NCBI RefSeq assembly: GCF_004193175.1 | Contig: NZ_SAUH01000001.1 | Coordinates: 3,226,501 to 3,290,500, forward strand | Length of the DNA: 64,000 nt | Direction of reading: 5' to 3' | DNA from: Streptomyces sp. RFCAC02 | GTDB taxonomy: Bacteria; Actinomycetota; Actinomycetes; Streptomycetales; Streptomycetaceae | Shown: piece by piece, positions 25,211 to 34,308 of the stretch | How positions within the stretch are numbered: position 1 is the first letter of the stretch | Layout: each line of letters starts with the position of its first letter | Position numbers and translations under genes: made by a program | Notes under the pieces: model-generated | Seen by the model: only the letters and a program-made list of their open reading frames with translations | Told to the model about the DNA's origin: nothing | Databases searched by the model: none

Positions 25211-27569
25211 GGACGGCACCGGGCTTGTGAAGAGGATCATTGCCGTTGCCGCATTTGGGCGACTGGACGCAGGACGGGCAGCCCGCGTCGCACTCGCAGG
25301 CGGCGATCGCGTCCCGCGTCGCGGTCAGCCACTCCGCGGCGGTGTGGAACGCCCGCTCGGCGAAGCCGGCACCCCCCGGATGGCCGTCGTGCACGAAGAC
25401 CGTCGGCAGGAGGGTGTCCGGGTGCAGGGCGGTCGAGACCCCGCCGATGTCCCACCGGTCGCATGTCGCGAACAGCGGCAGCATCCCGATCGCCGCGTGC
25501 TCGGCGGCGTGCAGCGCGCCGGGCAGGATCTCCGGGGTGACGCCGGCGGCGTCGAGCCGGTCGTCGGTCATCGTCCACCACACCGCACGCGTGCGCAGCG
25601 TCCGGGGCGGGAGATCGAGCCGTGTCTCCCCGAGGACCTCGCCGCTCACCAGCCTGCGGCGCAGGTAGGACACCACCTGGTGGGTGACCTCGACCGAGCC
25701 GTGGCACAGCCGGGCCTCGCCCCAGGGCACCTCGGTGTCGGTGGTGAGCACGGACAGCTCGGTCACCTCGCGGGCCGACGTGGACCACGGCGGCGCGGCC
25801 TCGTCCACCAGGGCGACCGACGCGTCGAGGTCCAGCTCCCGCACGACATAGCTGCGCCCCTGGTGCAGGTGGACGGCCCCGTCGTGGACCGTGCCGTGCG
25901 CCGCAGCGGCGTCCACGGTGCCGAGGAGCGCCCCCGTACCCGCCTCCACGATCCGCACCGGGTCGCCGCCCGTCCCGCGGATGTCGACCAGGTCGGCGGG
26001 CCGCTCCCGGCGCGTCCAGAACCATTGCGCGCCCCTGCGGCGGAGCATGCCGCGGTCGGCCAGCTTGTCCGGCAGCCCGGCGGCGGCCGGATCGAACAGG
26101 CCGGCGGTGGCGTCGAAGTCCGCTGCGCACAGCGGCAGCTCGGCCGCGGCGGCACACAGGTGCGGTGCGAGGACGTACGGGTTGCCCGGGTCGAGGACGG
26201 TCGTCTCCACCGGCCGGCGGAAGAGCGCGTCGGGGTGGTGCACCAGATAGGTGTCCAGCGGGTCGTCACGGGCCACGAGGACCGCCAGCGCGCCCTGCCC
26301 GCGGCGCCCCGCCCGCCCCGCCTGCTGCCACAGCGAGGCCCTGGTGCCGGGATAGCCGGCCAGCAGGACGGCGTCGAGGCCCGCGATGTCCACGCCCAGC
26401 TCCAGGGCGGACGTGGCGGCGAGCCCGACGAGTTCGCCGTCGTGCAGGGCGCGTTCGAGGGCGCGGCGCTCCTCGGGGAGGTAGCCGCCCCGGTAGGCGG
26501 CCACGCTGCCGGCCGGCGCACGGCCGGTCTCGGACAGGCGCTCCCGCGCGATCAGGGAGACCAGCTCGGCGCCGCGCCGCGAGCGGACGAACGCCACCGT
26601 GCGCACGCCCTGGGCCGTCAGCGCGGTGAGCAGTTCGGCCGTCTCGGCGGTCGCGGTCCGCCGGACGGGGGCGCCGCGCTCCCCGCGCGCCTCGGTGAGC
26701 GGCGGCTCCCACAGGGCGAAGACCAGCTCGCCGCGCGGCGATGTGTCCTCCGTCACCTCGGTCACCGGCACGCCGGTGAGCCGGGCCGCCGAGACGGCCG
26801 GCTCGGCCGTCGTCGCCGAGGCGAGGAGGAAGACCGGCTCGGCGCCGTAGTGCGCGCAGACCCGGCGCAGACGGCGCAGGACCTGTGCCACGTGCGACCC
26901 GAAGACGCCCCGGTAGACGTGGCACTCGTCCACCACGACGTAGCGCAGCGCCCGGAAGAACGCGGCCCACCGGCGGTGGCCGGGCAGGAGCCCCCTGTGC
27001 AGCATGTCGGGGTTGGTGAGCAGCAGGTTCGCGTGGTCGCGCGCCCAGGCCCTGGCCTCGGGCGGGGTGTCGCCGTCGTGCACGGCGGGGCGGATCGCGG
27101 TGCCGAGCGGCGCGGCGAGGGCGCGCACCGCCCGGAGCTGGTCGGCGGCGAGGGCCTTCGTCGGGGCCAGGTAGAGCGCGGTCGCGCCCCGCCGGCCGGG
27201 GCCGCCGTCGCCGTCGAGGAGCGCGCTGAGCACGGGCAACTGGTACGTGAGGGACTTGCCCGACGCGGTGCCCGTGGCCACGACGACGGACTCGCCGTCC
27301 AGCGCGTGGGCCATCGCCCGGGCCTGGTGCTCCCACGGACGGTCGACACCCGCGGCGCGCGCCGCGGCGATCACCTCCGGCCGTATCCGCGCGTTCCCGT
27401 CCGCCCCGCGCGCCCCGTGATCTCCCCCCGGCCAGGCGGCATGACGACCCGCCCGGGCGGGAACGTGCTCGGCGTGGGTGAGGCGCGCCGCCCGGTCCTG
27501 CCGGGCGTCCAGGCGTTCGAGCACAGCCCGTGGCGACAGGCGGTCGGGGGCGTCGGCTTCGTGGGACAT
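25161..27569 (-). CDS. DEAD/DEAH helicase with DUF1998 (MrfA/YprA-like)
   Basis: An 802-residue superfamily 2 helicase. Walker A VVATGTASGKSL, the DECH box VVVDECHVYRG, motif III FLLASATTAEP and the second RecA domain (TVAFVRSRRGAELV through QQAGRAGRRGQ) are all present. The C-terminus has the DUF1998 four-cysteine cluster CECDAGCPSCVQSPKC. MrfA of Bacillus subtilis, with this layout, repairs mitomycin C damage. The start ATG at 27569 is chosen because the longer frame would overlap bldG on the other strand. It is convergent with the tad-like genes, the conserved helicase/secretion neighbourhood. Confidence 0.93.
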   Translation of the reverse strand: MSHEADAPDRLSPRAVLERLDARQDRAARLTHAEHVPARAGRHAAWPGGDHGARGADGNARIRPEVIAAARAAGVDRPWEHQARAMAHALDGESVVVATGTASGKSLTYQLPVLSALLDGDGGPGRRGATALYLAPTKALAADQLRAVRALAAPLGTAIRPAVHDGDTPPEARAWARDHANLLLTNPDMLHRGLLPGHRRWAAFFRALRYVVVDECHVYRGVFGSHVAQVLRRLRRVCAHYGAEPVFLLASATTAEPAVSAARLTGVPVTEVTEDTSPRGELVFALWEPPLTEARGERGAPVRRTATAETAELLTALTAQGVRTVAFVRSRRGAELVSLIARERLSETGRAPAGSVAAYRGGYLPEERRALERALHDGELVGLAATSALELGVDIAGLDAVLLAGYPGTRASLWQQAGRAGRRGQGALAVLVARDDPLDTYLVHHPDALFRRPVETTVLDPGNPYVLAPHLCAAAAELPLCAADFDATAGLFDPAAAGLPDKLADRGMLRRRGAQWFWTRRERPADLVDIRGTGGDPVRIVEAGTGALLGTVDAAAAHGTVHDGAVHLHQGRSYVVRELDLDASVALVDEAAPPWSTSAREVTELSVLTTDTEVPWGEARLCHGSVEVTHQVVSYLRRRLVSGEVLGETRLDLPPRTLRTRAVWWTMTDDRLDAAGVTPEILPGALHAAEHAAIGMLPLFATCDRWDIGGVSTALHPDTLLPTVFVHDGHPGGAGFAERAFHTAAEWLTATRDAIAACECDAGCPSCVQSPKCGNGNDPLHKPGAVRLLTELLRGAPGTRTG

Positions 27570-27708
27570 CGGCTTCGAGTCTGTCACTGGTCCGACGGAC
27601 AATGGCTGCAAGTCGTCGTCCCGGGCAGCAGGTAAGTGGTTGAATGCCCTGGCGGCTGCCGATCCATGGGGGGCGACCGCTCGATAGCAAGGTGCTGGAG
27701 GATCATCC

Positions 27709-28050
27709 GTGGACCTGTCCCTTTCGACCCGAACCGTTGGCGACCGCACGGTCGTCGAGGTAGGCGGCGAGATCGACGTATACACCGCGCCCAAGCTGCG
27801 CGAACAGCTCGTGGAGCTGGTGAACGACGGGAACCACCACCTGGTGGTGGACATGGAACGGGTCGACTTCCTGGACTCCACCGGTCTCGGCGTTCTGGTC
27901 GGCGGGCTCAAGCGGGTCCGTGCCCAGGAGGGTTCCCTGCGGCTCGTCTGCAACCAGGAGCGCATTCTCAAGATCTTCCGGATCACCGGTCTGACGAAGG
28001 TCTTCCCGATCCACGAGTCCGTGGACGAGGCCATCGCCGCCACCGATTAG
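27709..28050 (+). CDS. bldG: Anti-sigma factor antagonist BldG
   Basis: A 113-residue STAS-domain protein with the phosphorylatable Ser57 in [13 protein letters not shown]. In Streptomyces BldG is essential for aerial hyphae and antibiotic production; it binds anti-sigma factors, including the product of the next gene, when unphosphorylated. GTG start at 27709 after GGAGGATCATCC. The adjacent anti-sigma gene and the helicase upstream are the arrangement I recall for bldG in S. coelicolor. Confidence 0.95.
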   Translation: MDLSLSTRTVGDRTVVEVGGEIDVYTAPKLREQLVELVNDGNHHLVVDMERVDFLDSTGLGVLVGGLKRVRAQEGSLRLVCNQERILKIFRITGLTKVFPIHESVDEAIAATD

Positions 28051-28131
28051 GCGTTCGACTGCGATCATCAGATGAACCGCCGCGGAGCGCCGCCGCCGGG
28101 GCGGCGCGTCCGCACGATCAAGGGGGATGGC

Positions 28132-28551
28132 ATGGCCACCGTCGAACTCCGCTTCAGCGCGTCCCCGGAGCACGTGCGCACCGCCCGGCTGGTCGCCGCG
28201 GCGGTCGCGCGGCGCGCCGGTGTGGACGAGTCCGTACTCGATGAGCTGCGGCTCGCGGTCGGTGAGGCGTGCAGTCGCGCGGTGGGTCTGCACGCCGTCC
28301 ACAACCTGACCTCGCCCGTCCGGGTCGCGCTGACCGAGGCGGAGAAGTCGTTCACCATCGAGGTCGGCGACGACGCGCCCAGCTCGGTCCCCGCCCCCCG
28401 TGACCAGTCGGCCGTCGAGGCCGCCGAGGACACCGATGAGCTGGGGCTCGCCGTCATCAGCGGCCTGGTGGACGACGTCGAGGTCGTCTCGGACGCCCGG
28501 GGCGGCCGCATCCGGATGAGCTGGCCCGTCGCCACGGCGTCGATCGTCTGA
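28132..28551 (+). CDS. RsbW-type anti-sigma factor/kinase partner of BldG
   Basis: A 139-residue GHKL ATP-binding protein (anti-sigma factor family). The N-box LDELRLAVGEACSRAV is clear and the G-box region LGLAVISGLVDDV follows after an acidic insert (EAAEDTDE). It would bind a sigma factor and phosphorylate BldG. ATG at 28132 with AAGGGGG ten bases upstream is used; the upstream extension of the frame is not conserved-looking. From 28552 to 28831 I see no gene. Confidence 0.9.
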   Translation: MATVELRFSASPEHVRTARLVAAAVARRAGVDESVLDELRLAVGEACSRAVGLHAVHNLTSPVRVALTEAEKSFTIEVGDDAPSSVPAPRDQSAVEAAEDTDELGLAVISGLVDDVEVVSDARGGRIRMSWPVATASIV

Positions 28552-28831
28552 CGCCCGGCGCCGACCCGTCGCCCGGCCGGGTGACGAGGCGTGAGTTGTG
28601 CCACCCCCGGCCGGCGCGGCGCGACGCCCGGCCGACGGCGCGCCGGGAAGCGCCGCCATGCCGTGCTGCCCTTCCCCACCTGGTGGTTCGGCGGGCGTGC
28701 GGGGCGTCCGGAGGCTGCTGCAAATGGCTGCACCGCCGGATCCCGATCTCCGCCGTCACTCGGACGAGGGACCTCCTGCGTGTAAGTTCACGCCCGAGCG
28801 GCTGGACGTACGCAGGAGAGGACGAGGAACG

Positions 28832-29518
28832 GTGAACACCAAGCTCGCGGCGGCACTGGCATGCTGCGCCGGACTGACCCTCACGCTGTCCGGCTGCGGC
28901 GACGACAGCCAGGAGAAGCTCGACGCCTGGGCCAAGGACTTCTGCGGCCGGCTGGTCGCCCCGCTGGAGGACCTCCAGAGCGCCGGCGAGGAGAACGCCG
29001 AGTACCTCGACATGGAGCAGGACCGGTCCCCCGAGGAAGTGCAGGAGCTGAACTCCGCCTACTACGGGCAGCTCGCCGACGCCTACGACGCGCTCGCGGA
29101 CGCGGTGGAGGGGGCCGGCGAGCCGCCCGTCGACGACGGCACGGAACGCAGCGACGCCGCGGTCTCCGCCCTGCGCGACACCGCCGGGACCTACCGCGAG
29201 ATGAAGGAGACGGTGGACGGGCTCGACCCGTCGGACACCACGGCGTTCGTCCAGGGGCTTTTCGACGCGGGCGAGCAGTCGCAGCAGCTCGGCGAGTCCA
29301 GCGACCAGGTCCTCCCCGAACTGGGCACGGGCGACCTCGGCGAGGCCATGGGCCGCCAGGAGGACTGCCGCCGCGTCACCCCGTCCGACGGGAGCAGCGA
29401 GGACGCGAGCCCCGACGCCGGGGCGACCGAGGACGCGGACGGCGCCGGCGACGAGGAAGCCGGCCAGGAGGACGCGGGCGGGGACGGCGAGGACGGCGAG
29501 GACTCGGACAACGGCTGA
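28832..29518 (+). CDS. Small secreted lipoprotein
   Basis: A 228-residue protein with signal peptide and lipobox LTLSGC (Cys about 22), a helical central region with SAYYGQLADAYDALADAVEG, and a C-terminal 50 residues almost entirely Asp, Glu, Ala and Gly. The acidic tail suggests an extended surface or cation-binding segment. The GTG at 28832 (ribosome site GGAGAGGACGAGG) gives the signal peptide directly. Conserved in this position in Streptomyces, to my memory; function unknown. Confidence 0.82.
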   Translation: MNTKLAAALACCAGLTLTLSGCGDDSQEKLDAWAKDFCGRLVAPLEDLQSAGEENAEYLDMEQDRSPEEVQELNSAYYGQLADAYDALADAVEGAGEPPVDDGTERSDAAVSALRDTAGTYREMKETVDGLDPSDTTAFVQGLFDAGEQSQQLGESSDQVLPELGTGDLGEAMGRQEDCRRVTPSDGSSEDASPDAGATEDADGAGDEEAGQEDAGGDGEDGEDSDNG

Positions 29519-29566
29519 CGCGACGCCCCGCCCGCCGGGGATCCACCCGGTGGCCAGAATGGGGGC

Positions 29567-31093
29567 GTGAGTATCCCTGGCACCCCCGGCCTCCCCGTCC
29601 CCGGCCCCGCGACCGACCCGCTGCGCGAGGCGTTCCTCGCAGCCGGTTTCACGCCGGACGGCCTGCTCGACCTCCTCGGCGCGCCCGCCTACGCCGCCCT
29701 CGCCCGGGGCGAGACGGTGCCGGCCCTCCGTGCCACCGAGCGCGACGGCGGCGCCGCGGCCACGCTCGTGCGGCTCTTCCTCCTCCAGCGTCATGTTCCG
29801 GAGGCCGCCGCACGGGCCGCGCTGCCCCTCGAAGGAGCCCTGGCCGACGGCTGGCTGACCCACGACGGCGCGGACGCCGTACGCGCCACGGTGGACGTAC
29901 GCCCCTACGCAGGCGACGGCGGCGAGAACTGGTGGATCGTCTCGGACGCCGGCTGCGCCGTCGGCCGCGCGGCCGGGGCCGGGGGCCGCGCGAAGGACGT
30001 GGTGCTCGGCGTCGGCGGCGCGTCCACCACGCTCGCGCAGCTCACCGTCCGCACGGCCGCCGACCGTGTGCTCGACCTCGGCACCGGCTGCGGCGTCCAG
30101 GCCCTGCACGCCTCCCGCCACGCGCGACGGACCACCGCCACCGACCTCAACCCCCGCGCCCTCCGCATCACCGCCCTCACCCTCGCCCTGTCCGGCGCGC
30201 CGGCGGCCGACCTGCGGGAAGGCTCCCTCTTCGAACCGGTCCGCGACGAACCCGGATACGACCTGATCGTGTCCAACCCGCCGTTCGTCATCGCGCCCGC
30301 CGCTCCCGGCGGCGGGCTCACCTACCGCGAGGGCGGACTCGGCGGCGACGAGCTGAGCCGCACCCTCGTCGCCCGCGCCGCCGACCACCTCGCCGACGGC
30401 GGCTGGTGCCAGCTCCTCGCCAACTGGAGCCACACCGGCGACGAGGACTGGCGCGACCGCGTCACCTCCTGGCTCCCGGACGGCTGCGACGCCTGGGTGG
30501 TGCAGCGCGAGGTCCAGGACGTCACCGAGTACACCGAACTGTGGCTGCGCGACGCGGGCGCGCACCTGGGCGACCCGGCGGCGTACGAGGCCGCGTACGG
30601 GGCGTGGCTCGACGAGTTCGCCGCGCGCCGCACCCGGGCCGTCGGACTCGGCTGGATCACGCTGCGCCGCACCGGCGCGGCCCGCCCCGTCCGTACGGTC
30701 GAGGAGTGGCCGCACTCCGTCGAACAGCCGCTCGGTGACACGATCGTCGCCCACTTCGAGCGCCACGGCTTCCTGCGCGACGCCGACGACGCCGCCCTCC
30801 TGCGCGCCCGGTACGCCCTGGCCGACGGCGTCGTCCAGGAGCAGCTCGGCCAGCCCGGCGCCGAGGACCCCGAGCACGTCGTCCTGCGCCAGGCGCACGG
30901 CATGATGCGGGCAGCGGCCATGGACACCGTCGGCGCGGGCTTCGCCGGCGGGTGCGACGGGACCCTCCCGGCCGGCGTCATTCTGGACGCCATCGCGGAG
31001 CTGCTCGGCGAGCGCGAGGACACGCTGCGCGACCAGGCGCCGCGGTGGCTGCGTCCGCTGGTCGAGCAGGGCTTTCTGGTGCCGCAGCGGTGA
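29567..31093 (+). CDS. HemK/PrmC-like class I methyltransferase
   Basis: A 508-residue protein. An N-terminal domain of about 150 residues precedes a Rossmann methyltransferase with VLDLGTGCGVQALHASRHA (SAM loop), ATDLNPRAL (acidic ribose-binding residue) and the NPPFVI motif of N-methyltransferases acting on Gln, Asn or adenine. A C-terminal about 170-residue domain follows. The substrate may be a protein or nucleic acid amide/amine; not determinable here. GTG start at 29567 close after the lipoprotein stop. Confidence 0.87.
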   Translation: MSIPGTPGLPVPGPATDPLREAFLAAGFTPDGLLDLLGAPAYAALARGETVPALRATERDGGAAATLVRLFLLQRHVPEAAARAALPLEGALADGWLTHDGADAVRATVDVRPYAGDGGENWWIVSDAGCAVGRAAGAGGRAKDVVLGVGGASTTLAQLTVRTAADRVLDLGTGCGVQALHASRHARRTTATDLNPRALRITALTLALSGAPAADLREGSLFEPVRDEPGYDLIVSNPPFVIAPAAPGGGLTYREGGLGGDELSRTLVARAADHLADGGWCQLLANWSHTGDEDWRDRVTSWLPDGCDAWVVQREVQDVTEYTELWLRDAGAHLGDPAAYEAAYGAWLDEFAARRTRAVGLGWITLRRTGAARPVRTVEEWPHSVEQPLGDTIVAHFERHGFLRDADDAALLRARYALADGVVQEQLGQPGAEDPEHVVLRQAHGMMRAAAMDTVGAGFAGGCDGTLPAGVILDAIAELLGEREDTLRDQAPRWLRPLVEQGFLVPQR

Positions 31094-31302
31094 GGGTGAC
31101 GCCCCGGCCCGCCGCCCGCCCGCACTCTCTGTGACTGTGCACGGACAAGTTTCCGGGTGCGGCCGGGCGGCGGGAATGACGGATCTCGGGTTACCGTTCG
31201 AGATGCGTTGCGGAGTTTTCCCATGTGGCGCGCAGCCGGGAGGTACCGTCACACTCCGCACTGTCCACAGATGCCCCCGAGGCTGGAGAGAAGAGCAGAA
31301 CG

Positions 31303-34224
31303 TTGTCCCCGACCAGCGAGACCGCGAACGGCGGACGCCGACTTGTCATCGTCGAGTCGCCCGCGAAGGCGAAGACGATCAAGGGCTACCTCGGCCCCGG
31401 CTATGTCGTGGAGGCCAGCGTCGGGCACATCCGTGACCTGCCCAGCGGTGCCGCCGAGGTGCCGGCCAAGTACAAGGGCGAGCCCTGGGCCCGCCTCGGG
31501 GTCAACGTCGACGAGGACTTCGAGCCGCTGTACGTCGTCAACAGCGACAAGAAGGACCAGGTCAGGAAGCTGAAGGAGCTGCTGGCCGACTCGGACGAGC
31601 TGTACCTCGCGACGGACGAGGACCGCGAGGGCGAGGCCATCGCCTGGCACCTGCGGGAAGTCCTGAAGCCGAAGGTGCCGGTGCGCCGGATGGTCTTCCA
31701 CGAGATCACCCGCGACGCGATCCGCCAGGCCGTGGACAACCCCCGCGAGCTGAACCAGCTCCTCGTCGAGGCCCAGGAGACCCGCCGCATCCTCGACCGC
31801 CTCTACGGCTACGAGGTCTCGCCGGTTCTGTGGAAGAAGGTCATGCCCCGGCTCTCCGCCGGCCGCGTGCAGTCGGTCGCGACCCGGCTCGTGGTCGAGC
31901 GGGAGCGGGAGCGGATCGCGTTCAGCTCGGCGGAGTACTGGGACCTCACCGGCACGTTCGCCACCGTCCCCGGCGAGGGAACGTTCGATGCCCGCCTCAC
32001 CTCGGTCGCCGGCCGCCGCGTCGCGCAGGGCCGCGACTTCGGCCCGGACGGACAACTGCGCAACCCCGGGCAGGTCGAGGCACTGAGCGAGGAGAGCGCG
32101 CGGGCGCTCGCGGCGGCGCTGGAGGACGCGTCGTTCAGCGTCCGCTCCGTGGAGTCCAAGCCGTACCGCCGTTCGCCCTACGCGCCCTTCCGCACGACCA
32201 CGCTCCAGCAGGAGGGGTCCAGGAAGCTCGGCATGGGCGCGAAGGCCACCATGCAGGTGGCGCAGCGGCTCTACGAGAACGGCTTCATCACCTATATGCG
32301 GACCGACTCGACGACGCTGTCGGACACCGCCGTCGCCGCCGCCCGCGCCCAGGTCGAGCAGCTCTACGGCGCCGACTACCTGCCGGACCGGCCGCGCGTC
32401 TACTCCAGCAAGGTGAAGAACGCCCAGGAGGCCCACGAGGCGATCCGGCCCTCCGGCGACCGCTTCAGAACCCCGGCCGAGACGGGGCTCACCGGCGACC
32501 AGTACCGCCTGTACGAGCTGATCTGGAAGCGGACCGTCGCCTCGCAGATGAAGGACGCGGTCGGGCAGTCCGTCGCCGTCCGCGTCGGCGGGACCGCCAC
32601 GGACGGGCGCGACTGCGAGTTCAGCGCCACCGGCAAGGTCATCACGTTCCACGGCTTCCTCAAGGCGTACGTCGAGAGCACCGACGACCCCGGCGCCGAC
32701 TCCGACGACCGGGAGCGCCGCCTCCCGCAGGTCACCGAGGGCGACCGGCTCACCGCGCGCTCCGTCGAGGCGGACGGCCACGCGACCAAGCCGCCGGCCC
32801 GCTACACCGAGGCCACCCTCGTGAAGGAGCTGGAGGAGCGGGAGATCGGCCGCCCCTCCACCTACGCCGCGATCCTCGGCACGATCCTCGACCGGCACTA
32901 CGTCTTCAAGAAGGGGACGGCGCTGGTCCCCTCCTTCCTCTCCTTCGCCGTCGTCAACCTGCTGGAACGCCACTTCGGGCGGCTCGTCGACTACGACTTC
33001 ACCGCGCGGATGGAGGACGACCTCGACCGCATCGCCACCGGCGACGCGGAGGCCGTGCCGTGGCTGCGCCGCTTCTACTTCGGCGAGAACGGCGCCGCCG
33101 GTGCCGCCGTCACCCCCGGCGGTGCGGCGGACGCGGGCAACGGCGACGGCGACCACCTCGGCGGCCTGAAGGAACTGGTCGAGGACCTCGGCGCCATCGA
33201 CGCGCGGGAGATCTCGTCGTTCCCGGTCGGCGAGGGCATCGTGCTGCGCGTCGGCCGGTACGGCCCCTACGTCGAGGCGCCGCCGGAGGACCCGGAGTCC
33301 GGCGAGCCGGGCAAGCGGGCCGACGTGCCCGAGGATCTGCCGCCGGACGAGCTGACCGTCGACCTGGCGAAGGAACTGCTGGCCAAGCCCAGCGGTGACT
33401 TCGAACTCGGCACCGACCCCGCCACGGGGCACCCGATCGTGGCACGGGACGGGCGGTACGGGCCGTACGTCACGGAGGTCCTGCCCGAGGGCACGCCCAA
33501 GACCGGCAAGAACGCGGTCAAGCCGAGGACGGCGTCGCTGTTCAAGTCGATGGCGCTCGACCGCGTCACCCTGGAGGACGCGCTGCAGCTGCTGTCCCTC
33601 CCGCGCGTGGTGGGCGCCGACCCCGACTCGGGTGAGGTCATCACCGCGCAGAACGGCCGGTACGGCCCGTACCTCAAGAAGGGCACGGACTCCCGGTCGC
33701 TCCAGACCGAGGAGCAGATCTTCGGCATCACGCTGAAGGAGGCCCTCGCGATCTACGCCCAGCCCAAGCAGCGCGGGCGTGCCGCTGCCCGGCCGCCGCT
33801 GAAGGAGCTGGGCGATGACCCGGTGACGGGGCGTCCGGTCGTGGTCAAGGACGGCCGGTTCGGACCGTATGTGACCGACGGGGAGACGAACGCGACCCTG
33901 CGGCGTGACGACGATCCGCAGACCCTCACCCCCGAACGCGGTTACGAACTCCTCGCCGAGAAGCGGGCCAAGGGGCCGGTGAAGAAGACCGCGCGGAAGG
34001 CGCCGGCCAAGAAGACCACCACGGCGAAGACGGCCGCCAAGAAGACACCGGCGAAGAAGGCCGCCGCGAAGAAGACCACCGCCAAGAAGACCGCGACGAA
34101 GAAGACCGCGGCCACCAGGAGCACCGCGAAGAAGACCGCCGACGGCGACGGCGCACCCGCGGCGAGCACGGGAGCGCGGGGCACGGCCGCACATGACGGG
34201 GCGTCCGGCACCGAGGCGGGGTGA
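31303..34224 (+). CDS. topA: DNA topoisomerase I
   Basis: A 973-residue type IA topoisomerase that relaxes negative supercoils. The TOPRIM domain begins RRLVIVESPAKAKTIKGYL and contains ATDEDREGEAIAWHL; the catalytic tyrosine is Tyr331 in FITYMRTDSTT. C-terminal repeats of the GRYGPYV type continue to about residue 885, then a Lys/Ala tail of about 70 residues (AKKTTAKKTATKK pattern), a Streptomyces feature that aids processive DNA binding. The TTG at 31303 is chosen because the protein then begins like the S. coelicolor enzyme; a CTGGAGAG ribosome site is upstream. Supercoiling-sensitive control is known in the family. Confidence 0.97.
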   Translation: MSPTSETANGGRRLVIVESPAKAKTIKGYLGPGYVVEASVGHIRDLPSGAAEVPAKYKGEPWARLGVNVDEDFEPLYVVNSDKKDQVRKLKELLADSDELYLATDEDREGEAIAWHLREVLKPKVPVRRMVFHEITRDAIRQAVDNPRELNQLLVEAQETRRILDRLYGYEVSPVLWKKVMPRLSAGRVQSVATRLVVERERERIAFSSAEYWDLTGTFATVPGEGTFDARLTSVAGRRVAQGRDFGPDGQLRNPGQVEALSEESARALAAALEDASFSVRSVESKPYRRSPYAPFRTTTLQQEGSRKLGMGAKATMQVAQRLYENGFITYMRTDSTTLSDTAVAAARAQVEQLYGADYLPDRPRVYSSKVKNAQEAHEAIRPSGDRFRTPAETGLTGDQYRLYELIWKRTVASQMKDAVGQSVAVRVGGTATDGRDCEFSATGKVITFHGFLKAYVESTDDPGADSDDRERRLPQVTEGDRLTARSVEADGHATKPPARYTEATLVKELEEREIGRPSTYAAILGTILDRHYVFKKGTALVPSFLSFAVVNLLERHFGRLVDYDFTARMEDDLDRIATGDAEAVPWLRRFYFGENGAAGAAVTPGGAADAGNGDGDHLGGLKELVEDLGAIDAREISSFPVGEGIVLRVGRYGPYVEAPPEDPESGEPGKRADVPEDLPPDELTVDLAKELLAKPSGDFELGTDPATGHPIVARDGRYGPYVTEVLPEGTPKTGKNAVKPRTASLFKSMALDRVTLEDALQLLSLPRVVGADPDSGEVITAQNGRYGPYLKKGTDSRSLQTEEQIFGITLKEALAIYAQPKQRGRAAARPPLKELGDDPVTGRPVVVKDGRFGPYVTDGETNATLRRDDDPQTLTPERGYELLAEKRAKGPVKKTARKAPAKKTTTAKTAAKKTPAKKAAAKKTTAKKTATKKTAATRSTAKKTADGDGAPAASTGARGTAAHDGASGTEAG

Positions 34225-34308
34225 CGGGCGCGCCGACCCACCGCGATTCCCCGCGCACATGTTCGGGGACATGCCACCCTTGTCGGCGCGGACGGTTACG
34301 CTGGCCGA

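Noticed and set aside
24530..27635. Continuation of the TadG-like frame for another 1000 residues.
   Set aside because: After 25161 it is simply antisense to the DUF1998 helicase, whose motifs are complete.
28457..31261. A 934-codon minus-strand frame opposite the lipoprotein and methyltransferase genes.
   Set aside because: No domain signature; composition is that of a shadow frame.
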